Positions 1 through 5,862 of a stretch of 5,964 bases of DNA are shown in pieces. The stretch lies in contig JAGVLZ010000103.1 of the NCBI GenBank assembly GCA_020054055.1, positions 1 through 5,964 of the forward strand. Direction: 5' to 3'. Under the pieces are notes generated by a model. That model worked only from the letters and a program-made list of their open reading frames with translations, searched no databases and was not told the origin of the DNA. The DNA comes from Phycisphaerales bacterium (lineage in GTDB: Bacteria; Planctomycetota; Phycisphaerae; Phycisphaerales; UBA1924). Position numbers and translations under genes: made by a program. The stretch's first letter is position 1; each line of letters begins with the position of its first letter.

Positions 1-10
1 AGGCTGAACC

Positions 11-571
11 ATGAAGATCAACGCAAAGAGACTGACGCAGGCCGCCGAAGCAGCGAAGGTTTCGCCCGAGCAGTTGGCCGCCGCGCTCCCCAAGAGCCAG
101 CGCCGCAAGCAGGCGGACCTCGCGATGTCGAAGGTCCGCAACTGGATGGCGGGCAAGGACTACCCGCGCTGCAAGCCCACCGAGGTCGCCGCGATGGCGC
201 AGGCGATGGGGCTCCAGGCCAAGGACCTGGCCCAGTTCACCAGCACGCACCGGTTCGCCCGCGGCTCGTGGCGGAAGATCGGCCTCGTGACCGAACTCAT
301 CCGCGGCCGCCGCGTCGATGAGGCGGATGCGCTGCTCCAGTTTTCGCCCAAGCGTGCCGCCGTGCAGGTGCGCAAGGCGTTGAAGGCGGCGATCGCCGAC
401 GCCGAGGCCGCCGAGGCCGCCGTCGATCGTCTCTATGTTTCGGAAAGCCGCGTCGGCAACGCCGCGCGCATCAAGCGATTCCAGCCAAAGGACCGCGGCC
501 GCGCTCACCCGATCCTCAAGAGAACCAGCCACATTGTCGTCAGCGTGGAGGAGATGCCCTCGAAGGGCTGA
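11..571 (+). CDS. rplV: 50S ribosomal protein L22 (uL22) with an extra N-terminal HTH-like domain
   Basis: L22 binds 23S rRNA during early 50S assembly, and its long beta-hairpin lines the peptide exit tunnel. The 186-aa product is much longer than the usual roughly 110 aa. The canonical core runs from about residue 77 to 182: it opens with THRFARGSWRKIGLVTELIRG, then has the SPKRAA segment (112-117), the YVSESRVGNAARIKRFQPKDRGRAH hairpin region (142-166) and the closing ILKRTSHIVVSVEE strand, all typical of the family. Residues 1-76 are additional. They include VRNWMAGKDYPRCKPTEVAAMAQAMGL (42-68, quoted in part for its W45, G48, P52 and G67), which resembles the recognition-helix and following helices of XRE-type HTH domains. 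The ATG at 11 has an AGG at 1-3, 7 nt upstream. Internal ATGs at 125, 146 and 194 would cut the extension in half. Identity as L22 is secure; the HTH reading is pattern recognition only. Confidence 0.95.
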   Translation: MKINAKRLTQAAEAAKVSPEQLAAALPKSQRRKQADLAMSKVRNWMAGKDYPRCKPTEVAAMAQAMGLQAKDLAQFTSTHRFARGSWRKIGLVTELIRGRRVDEADALLQFSPKRAAVQVRKALKAAIADAEAAEAAVDRLYVSESRVGNAARIKRFQPKDRGRAHPILKRTSHIVVSVEEMPSKG

Positions 572-578
572 TAAAACC

Positions 579-1286
579 ATGGGACAAAAAGTTCATCCAT
601 TCGGTTTCCGGGTCGGCATCACCGAGGCGCACAAGAGCCGCTGGTACGCCCCCAAGGCGCTCTACGGCGAGTTGCTCGTCGAGGACTATCGCATCCGCGA
701 GTTCGTCGATAAGCGCCTCAACCGCACGCCTCCGTTCGCTGCCGTCTCCGATATCCACATCGAGCGCACGCGCGAAGAGTTGAAGGTGATCGTCAAGACG
801 GCGCGTCCCGGCCTCGTCATCGGTCCCAAGGGGGCCGAGGTCGATCGCCTGACGCAGGAACTCCAGTTGATGACGGGGCGCAAGGTCTCGATCAACATCC
901 TCGAGATCAAGAACCCCGACATCGATTCGGTGCTGATCGCCGAGGCGGTGGCGGAGCAGTTGAAGAAGCGTGCGTCGTTCCGCCGCGTCGTGAAGATGCG
1001 CGCGGAGGCGGCGATGCAGGGGGGGGCGCTCGGCTGCCGCATCCTCCTCGCCGGCCGACTGGGCGGCGCCGAGATGAGCCGCCGACTGGACACGCGCATG
1101 GGCTCGATGCCCCTGTCGAGCCTCCAGGCGAACGTCGAATACGGCTTTGCTCAGGCCTTCACTCCCTACGGCGCGCTCGGCGTCAAGGTCTGGGTCTACA
1201 AGGGCCCCTACGCCAAGGAACTCTCGGAAGAGGAAAAGATGAGCAACGCCGCCGGCGCGCGTCCGCGTGCTCGTGGCCGTCGGTAA
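579..1286 (+). CDS. rpsC: 30S ribosomal protein S3 (uS3)
   Basis: S3 sits in the head of the 30S subunit, where it helps form the mRNA entry channel and contributes to helicase activity on incoming mRNA. The 235-aa length is normal. The MGQKVHPFGFRVG start is diagnostic and fixes the ATG at 579; the reading frame stays open further upstream inside rplV, but that extension is not S3-like. A type-2 KH domain occupies roughly residues 38-110, with the VIGPKG loop (the GxxG motif). The C-terminal S3 domain follows, with GRLGGAEMSRR, then the VEYGFAQAFTPYGALGVKVW block near residues 188-207. The protein ends in a short acidic then Arg-rich tail ending RARGRR. The gene lies 7 nt after rplV, with AAGGG at 563-567 as the likely ribosome binding site. 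An eight-G run lies in the coding sequence at 1019-1026 and keeps the frame intact. In most bacteria rplP follows directly; here it does not. Confidence 0.98.
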   Translation: MGQKVHPFGFRVGITEAHKSRWYAPKALYGELLVEDYRIREFVDKRLNRTPPFAAVSDIHIERTREELKVIVKTARPGLVIGPKGAEVDRLTQELQLMTGRKVSINILEIKNPDIDSVLIAEAVAEQLKKRASFRRVVKMRAEAAMQGGALGCRILLAGRLGGAEMSRRLDTRMGSMPLSSLQANVEYGFAQAFTPYGALGVKVWVYKGPYAKELSEEEKMSNAAGARPRARGRR

Positions 1287-1297
1287 AAGATCGCACG

Positions 1298-1310
1298 AAG
1301 CAAGCAAGCA
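1298..1310 (+). repeat. (AAGC)3 tandem repeat upstream of the SUMF1-like gene
   Basis: Three copies of AAGC plus a trailing A fill the space just before the ATG at 1313. No good Shine-Dalgarno sequence is visible in the 26-nt gap after rpsC; the nearest purine stretch is GAAG at 1297-1300. Three copies are too few to claim slippage or phase variation. Confidence 0.5.
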
Positions 1311-1312
1311 CT

Positions 1313-2410
1313 ATGAAACGATTCATGCAGGTCATCTTGGGACTCTTCGCGGCGGGCGCTGTTGTTGCGCCGCTGTTTGCGGGGTCGTTGCCTCCTGCGC
1401 CTGCGGGGGTGCAGGTGTCGCATGAATACGGAATCGAGTTTGTTCGCGTTCAAGCGCAGAACGTCAAGCCATTTCAAGCCTCCGGGAGTCTCGGGAATGT
1501 CAACCGCCCCGTTGGCGGCGGATCATGGGACTTCGGTCTTGCTCGCACGGAACTGACGCAAGGGCAGTGGATCCAGATGCCCAACGCCTTCGACGACGTT
1601 GCGGTACCCGCCGATCAGCCTTGGTCATACACGCTGGAGTCCATGCTTCGCGGCGACGGCTGGGTTGGTTTCGGGATGTACAGCGACGGATTCGGCTCGC
1701 AAGGCAGGCTTGCCTTCCAAGTGACCGAACTCGGCGCGGCTCTTCCAGTTGACGGCATCGGCTGGATCGGCTCGGTGATGTACTCCAACTGGCTTCACAA
1801 CGACCGCGCGCCGACCATCGATTCGTTGCTGAACGGCGCGTACGACCTGCGTCAATGGAACCACCTTGACCCACAGACTTGGCTTACTGTCACTCGGAGT
1901 GCCGATGCCCGGTTCTGGGTACCGACATACGACGAATGGGCCGTCGGCAGTTTCTATGATCCCAACCGGTTCGGACCCGGCGAAGAAGGATGGTGGCCCT
2001 ACCTCAATCGCCTGACGCGTCTTCCTATCCCGGGACCACCCGGGATGGGAGAAACATCCGCTGGATGGAACACGGAGCCTTCACCCGGTGATTCGTTATA
2101 CATTCCAGTCGGCTCATATCCAGACTTGCAAAGTCCATGGGGCTTACTGGATACAAGCGGTAGCCGATACGAGGGTATCGAGGACGCCTACGAGTTCGAC
2201 CGGGCTTTCGCGGGGACTCGTAATGGCCTGACTAGTTTCCCGGAAGATGAGGCCCTCTTGGAACGATTGGGATGGGTCGGTCAAGGCAACATGGTTCGTG
2301 GAGCGCCAATCGGGCTGCGGATTGCAACGTCAAATGTACCAGGACCGATCGGTCTATCGCTTGTGGTGCTCGGCGCCGCATGTTTCATCAAAACAAGGAC
2401 AAGACAATGA
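1313..2410 (+). CDS. Exported SUMF1/FGE-like fold protein with PEP-CTERM-like C-terminus; catalytic cysteines absent
   Basis: No specific gene is recognised. The 365-aa product starts with a signal peptide (KR at 2-3, hydrophobic 7-22, probable cleavage after LFA at 21-23). Residues about 40-338 resemble the formylglycine-generating-enzyme/sulfatase-modifying-factor fold. The markers are FGLARTELTQGQW (74-86), the MYSNWLH helix (156-162), FWVPTYDEW (201-209), a GSFYDPN segment (212-218), VGSYP then PWGLLDTSG (266-283), and the terminal APIGLRIA (331-338). FGE enzymes use a cysteine or copper site to oxidise a sulfatase cysteine. The only cysteine here is C357 in the C-terminal hydrophobic segment, so FGE activity is not expected; a binding or structural role is likelier. 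The end has VPGP (342-345), a hydrophobic stretch (346-359) and a basic KTRTRQ tail, a variant of the PEP-CTERM signal that exosortases process. The gene is less GC-rich than its ribosomal neighbours and overlaps the next gene by 4 nt. The fold call is fairly good; the biological role is unknown. Confidence 0.75.
   Translation: MKRFMQVILGLFAAGAVVAPLFAGSLPPAPAGVQVSHEYGIEFVRVQAQNVKPFQASGSLGNVNRPVGGGSWDFGLARTELTQGQWIQMPNAFDDVAVPADQPWSYTLESMLRGDGWVGFGMYSDGFGSQGRLAFQVTELGAALPVDGIGWIGSVMYSNWLHNDRAPTIDSLLNGAYDLRQWNHLDPQTWLTVTRSADARFWVPTYDEWAVGSFYDPNRFGPGEEGWWPYLNRLTRLPIPGPPGMGETSAGWNTEPSPGDSLYIPVGSYPDLQSPWGLLDTSGSRYEGIEDAYEFDRAFAGTRNGLTSFPEDEALLERLGWVGQGNMVRGAPIGLRIATSNVPGPIGLSLVVLGAACFIKTRTRQ
2022..2051 (+). 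repeat. Strong intragenic inverted repeat (13-bp stem, 4-nt loop)
   Basis: The arms at 2022-2034 and 2039-2051 can pair over 13 positions around an ACCA loop. The inner eight pairs (ATCCCGGG against CCCGGGAT) are perfect, and two of the outer five are G-U. The hairpin lies inside the SUMF1-like gene and encodes a Pro/Gly-rich loop (residues 238-247). No T-run follows on either strand, so it does not look like an intrinsic terminator. It could affect mRNA stability or polymerase pausing, or it may simply reflect Pro-Gly codons. Confidence 0.6.
2395..2399 (+). promoter_or_regulatory. Ribosome binding site AAGGA of the dockerin-like gene
   Basis: AAGGA lies 7 nt before the ATG at 2407, inside the last codons of the preceding gene. 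It decides the start: the frame is open from 2272, but only the ATG at 2407 has this site and is followed at once by a signal peptide. The ATGA overlap with the upstream stop suggests coupled translation. Confidence 0.8.
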
Positions 2411-4821
2411 TTGGCGTTCGATTGTTTGTTGCGGTGATGATCGGCATCCTTCTGGCTATTACCCAGCCTGTCTTCGGACAATTCACAGGCATTTATGTTG
2501 AGTTCCATACTGCGTCGGACCTTTGTCCAGGCAATCCGTCATTCGGAGACGGTTGGGCACCCGTGTCAGGTTTTCCGAACCGAGGCGGAGGGTGTACAGG
2601 TGCTACGTCCCAGCCAGGGTTGGCGTACGGGTCGAATGTTACATTTTCAGGCAATGCTGGAACGACCTATCGAGTCTGGGCTGTTGATAACACTCAACCA
2701 ATCGGCAATATCACTGTGAGCGGTTCCAGCATTACGCTGCTCGTTGGTGCTTCAACGGATCCCTTTACGAACCCGAACGCCCCCTTGACAATCGCAGGAG
2801 GTGGGGCGATTGGCAACGTCAACGCGTCGGGCGGCACGGTTCAAATACGATCGACCGCTTCGGTCGCGTCCGTGAGCGCTGCGACAGTTGTTCGTATCGA
2901 TGCGCGAAACAGTATCGGCGGCGTCAATGCTTCCGGCGCGATCGGCACCGTGAGGGCTCCGCGGCTTACGGGACTTGTAATCGGAACAAGCATTGATGTG
3001 GTGGAGGTTGTCAACTGGAATGGTGGGGTATCGGAAATGGATTTTTCGGCCGGTGTCCAGGCAACCAATGGCAACATCGGGCGGGTTACGGTCACCAACG
3101 CTCGTTTGCTCGGCTCAGTGATGGCGGACCTTGGTTCGATTGCCACCAGAATCAACTCGGGGATCGGCATCGGGCCTGCCACCGGCTCGCCGATGACCAT
3201 CCGAGCCAAGAACGGAATTGCGCGAGTTGATGCTCCCTCAATCAACGCCAACATCGACGCGAAGTTCAACAGCGGCTCGGGTCAGTTGCAGACTCTTACA
3301 ACGACGGCAACGGGCAATTTTTCCGGCTCGCTGTCCGCGGCGGCCATCGGCTCCACCGGCACTGGCGTGTCCATCGCGGGCAACCTTCTCGCCCCTGTCA
3401 CGGTTAGTGGCGATGTCCTCAAGCCATTCACCGTGGCCGGCAGCACCTCGGCCAATGTGAGCCTTCTCGGCACGATCAGCCAACCTGTCATCTTCACCGC
3501 GGGATACTCAAGCGGCACATTCTCGCTCGGGAATGTCACATCCAATGTCACATTCGGCGGTACGCTAGGTGTTTCGGGCACAATCGCCTCTACATCTTCT
3601 GCCTCGACTGTGGCTGTCGCGTTGGACATCCCCGCGACTAAGACACTTCAGATCACCGGAAACCACATGGGCACTTGCACCGTTGGGGGTTCCATCGCAG
3701 GCTCCTTCAATGTCGGCGGCTCACTCACCGGGACGCTCATCATCAACGGCTCCCTCAGCATGGGCGGGTCAATTACAACGGGTTCTTCCGGCAACCCCGG
3801 TCTTCCGGGGCAAGTCATCATCAACGCAGGGAACGCCTCCGGCCAATGGCTTGGTAGCGTAAAGGTCGGCGGATCGACCGGAACCGTTTTGACGATGCAA
3901 CCGCATTACGACAACGCTTCGCTTTCGCTGGGTGGCGGCGCGGTTGGTGAGAATCGGTTCAATCTCCATCGCAAAGACTCCTTCCCTGCCGAGTTGGTCG
4001 CCGGTCAGCCGATCATGGTGAGCGGCACCGGCGTGCCGAGCGAGAGCAATCCGATTGAAAAGCGGCACTATGGTCCGGTGACATGGGACTCTCTGGGTGA
4101 TCCGCCTTACACGGTGTGGCGCCGTGCGGCCGAGGACGCCACCGAAGTCGACATCACGTCGTGCTTCGTGCAAGAGCGTGATCCCAACAATCACACCATC
4201 GTTACTTTGAAGCCGAATGATCCAAACAACTCGATGATTGTCGGCGAGCGATTGTTGCGCGGGTTCCATTACAGGATTGAACCAAAAGAAATCGATGAAG
4301 GCAAAGAGGGTTCGGGAGAGAACGTGCTTCGTTGCGAACTCCCGAGCGGAGCAAACCCGCCGGTACTCGACTATGCATCGATGGAGTATTTCGTTTGCAT
4401 CACCAACGAGGATCAGGATGGAGACGCCAACGACAACGGGTGCGTCAACTTCGCGGATGTGACCTCGGTTCTGACCAACTTCGGCCTCACGTCGTGCCAC
4501 ATTCAAGGCGACGCCGATCGCGATGGTGATGTGGACTTTGCCGACGTTACCGAGGTATTGACTTTCTTCGGACTGGTCGAGTACTGTCCGAACTGCACCG
4601 GGGGGTCTTCCTTTGCGGCCGGAAACCACGATGGTTTTACGACGATGGGGCTCGACGCCGACATGACTTCGTCGGAAGCAGTGACGGCAATGCAGGATGC
4701 ACTGACGACGATGGGCTACGCTTCGATCGTGGCGTTCGTGGACGCCATCGGCGCGATGGAAGAAGAAGCACGCAACGCGGAGATTCGCCGTCTCGGCGAT
4801 CTTCTTGAGGACTCCCAGTAA
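2407..4821 (+). CDS. Large exported repeat protein (probable beta-solenoid) with dockerin-like calcium-binding pair
   Basis: No named family member is recognised. The 804-aa product begins with a signal peptide (MIGVRLFVAVMIGILLAI, probable cleavage near PVFG-Q at 21-25). Residues about 99-510 form a low-charge tract rich in Gly, Ser, Thr, Ala, Val and Asn, with recurring short strand-turn units such as IGNVNASG (135), IGGVNASG (170), IGTVRAP (179), NIGRVTVT (223) and a GGSIAGSFNVGGSLTG run. This suggests a beta-helix or solenoid. Residues about 519-668 form a separate beta-rich domain with more charged residues. Two EF-hand-like loops follow, DANDNGCVNFAD (673-684) and DADRDGDVDFAD (702-713), each leading into a helix ending FFG or NFG, as in type I dockerins. 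C679, C697, C727 and C730 could form disulfides. A helical, acidic tail (about 740-804) follows. Dockerins bind cohesins; no cohesin is seen here. A role as a surface or extracellular structural protein is inferred. It is coupled to the preceding gene. Confidence 0.8.
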   Translation: MIGVRLFVAVMIGILLAITQPVFGQFTGIYVEFHTASDLCPGNPSFGDGWAPVSGFPNRGGGCTGATSQPGLAYGSNVTFSGNAGTTYRVWAVDNTQPIGNITVSGSSITLLVGASTDPFTNPNAPLTIAGGGAIGNVNASGGTVQIRSTASVASVSAATVVRIDARNSIGGVNASGAIGTVRAPRLTGLVIGTSIDVVEVVNWNGGVSEMDFSAGVQATNGNIGRVTVTNARLLGSVMADLGSIATRINSGIGIGPATGSPMTIRAKNGIARVDAPSINANIDAKFNSGSGQLQTLTTTATGNFSGSLSAAAIGSTGTGVSIAGNLLAPVTVSGDVLKPFTVAGSTSANVSLLGTISQPVIFTAGYSSGTFSLGNVTSNVTFGGTLGVSGTIASTSSASTVAVALDIPATKTLQITGNHMGTCTVGGSIAGSFNVGGSLTGTLIINGSLSMGGSITTGSSGNPGLPGQVIINAGNASGQWLGSVKVGGSTGTVLTMQPHYDNASLSLGGGAVGENRFNLHRKDSFPAELVAGQPIMVSGTGVPSESNPIEKRHYGPVTWDSLGDPPYTVWRRAAEDATEVDITSCFVQERDPNNHTIVTLKPNDPNNSMIVGERLLRGFHYRIEPKEIDEGKEGSGENVLRCELPSGANPPVLDYASMEYFVCITNEDQDGDANDNGCVNFADVTSVLTNFGLTSCHIQGDADRDGDVDFADVTEVLTFFGLVEYCPNCTGGSSFAAGNHDGFTTMGLDADMTSSEAVTAMQDALTTMGYASIVAFVDAIGAMEEEARNAEIRRLGDLLEDSQ
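3795..3810 (+). repeat. Short inverted repeat (6-bp stem, TCTT loop)
   Basis: CCCCGG at 3795-3800 pairs perfectly with CCGGGG at 3805-3810. It lies inside the repeat-protein gene and encodes a Pro-Gly segment (PGLPG). There is no T-run after it, so it is not a terminator. Biological meaning is doubtful. Confidence 0.35.
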
Positions 4822-4871
4822 GCACGCACGACAGGATTTGTTGACGACTCCGCATTCAGGCCACCCCCCGT

Positions 4872-4876
4872 AAGGA
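4872..4876 (+). promoter_or_regulatory. Ribosome binding site AAGGA of rplP
   Basis: AAGGA lies 9 nt before the ATG at 4886. The 64-nt spacer before rplP (4822-4885) holds no convincing hairpin or T-run, so transcription from the upstream genes probably runs through. A TTGACG hexamer at 4841-4846 has no matching -10 box at the expected distance. Confidence 0.75.
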
Positions 4877-4885
4877 TCGTTTCCC

Positions 4886-5305
<420 letters not shown>

Positions 5306-5312
5306 TCTCTCG

Positions 5313-5330
5313 AAGGAAACAGTCCAAGGA
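5313..5330 (+). promoter_or_regulatory. Two AAGGA motifs ahead of rpmC
   Basis: AAGGA occurs at 5313-5317 and again at 5326-5330. The second is 8 nt from the ATG at 5339 and is the probable ribosome binding site. The first may be a standby site or coincidence. Confidence 0.6.
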
Positions 5331-5338
5331 ACGAATCA

Positions 5339-5545
5339 ATGAAGGCCATCGAAGTACACAAGTTGAACGGCGAGGAGATCGACGCGGAGTTGACGAAACT
5401 CCGCCGCAACCTCTATGACCTGCGCGTGCAGGCGACGACCGAGAAGATCGAGGACCCGACCAGGTTCGGCAAGGTGCGCCGCGACGTGGCGCGCCTCCTC
5501 ACGGAGCAGAAGGCGCGGCTGATGAAGAAGGGTGGAACCAAGTGA
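5339..5545 (+). CDS. rpmC: 50S ribosomal protein L29 (uL29)
   Basis: L29 is a small two-helix protein near the exit of the peptide tunnel, next to L23, and forms part of the docking site for trigger factor and SRP. The 68-aa length is typical. The sequence shows the expected pattern: EVHKLNGEEIDAELTKLRR (5-23, first helix), NLYDLRVQATTEKIEDPTR (24-42, linker with the LR.Q motif) and the second basic helix from GKVRRDVARLLTEQKAR onward. It lies 33 nt after rplP, and its TGA overlaps the probable rpsQ start by one base, as is usual in this operon. Confidence 0.96.
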   Translation: MKAIEVHKLNGEEIDAELTKLRRNLYDLRVQATTEKIEDPTRFGKVRRDVARLLTEQKARLMKKGGTK

Positions 5546-5850
5546 TGAGCGCTCAGGTTCAGAAAAAGGCGACCGAGTCGGCCAAGCCGACCAAGAAAAA
5601 GGCCACCGCCACCCAGATCGGCGTGGTCGAGTCCGACAAGCGCGACAAGACCCGCCGGGTCACGGTCCGCTTCTCCGCGCCGCACCCGAAGTACGGCAAG
5701 TACGTCGCCAACCGGACGATCCTGCACGTCCACGACGAGCGGAACGAATCGAAACTGGGCGACCGCGTGGAGATCGCGCAGTGCCGCCCGATCAGCAAGA
5801 CCAAGAACTGGAAGTTGGTGCGCGTCGTCGAGCGCGCCCCCGAACTCTAA
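5545..5850 (+). CDS. rpsQ: 30S ribosomal protein S17 (uS17)
   Basis: S17 is a primary 16S rRNA-binding protein of the 30S body with an OB fold. The product is 101 aa, longer than the usual 80-90, because of a Lys/Ala/Thr-rich N-terminal stretch of about 22 residues that is probably unstructured. The core from residue 25 fits the family: IGVVESDKRDKTRRVTVRF, then HPKYGKYV (47-54), the HDERN motif (63-67), LGDRVEI, and the CRPISKTKNWKLVRVVE end. The start is a choice between ATG at 5545 (TGATG overlap with rpmC) and GTG at 5542, one codon earlier. ATG is preferred; GGTGG at 5531-5535 lies at a suitable distance. Confidence 0.96.
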   Translation: MSAQVQKKATESAKPTKKKATATQIGVVESDKRDKTRRVTVRFSAPHPKYGKYVANRTILHVHDERNESKLGDRVEIAQCRPISKTKNWKLVRVVERAPEL

Positions 5851-5853
5851 GGA
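5849..5853 (+). promoter_or_regulatory. Ribosome binding site AAGGA of rplN, overlapping the rpsQ stop
   Basis: AAGGA uses the last two bases of the rpsQ TAA stop and ends 9 nt before the ATG at 5863. A ribosome terminating on rpsQ would cover it, which fits coupled translation of the operon. Confidence 0.75.
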
Positions 5854-5862
5854 CCGCGAATC

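Noticed and set aside
1..10. End of rpsS (S19) before rplV
   Set aside because: A TGA at 5-7 could be its stop, but ten bases cannot identify a gene or frame.
435..578. Upstream extension of the rpsC frame into rplV
   Set aside because: The 48 extra residues are Ser/Arg/Ala-rich and not S3-like; the MGQKVHP start of the family is at 579.
540..1307. Open frame of 255 codons on the minus strand
   Set aside because: It mirrors rpsC, which is certain; the predicted protein is Arg/Ala/Asp/Leu-rich with no family features.
2165..2180. Inverted repeat CGATAC / GTATCG with a GAGG loop
   Set aside because: A 6-bp stem inside a coding region with no T-run; likely chance.
2272..2406. Upstream extension of the dockerin-like gene
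   Set aside because: It would hide the signal peptide and overlaps the end of the preceding gene; AAGGA and the ATG at 2407 fit better.
2841..3269. Antisense open frame of 142 codons inside the repeat protein
   Set aside because: It is a mirror of the Ser/Gly/Val repeats, with no ribosome binding site or recognisable domain.
4841..4846. TTGACG as a -35 box for a promoter of rplP
   Set aside because: No -10-like sequence lies 16-18 nt downstream; that stretch is C-rich.
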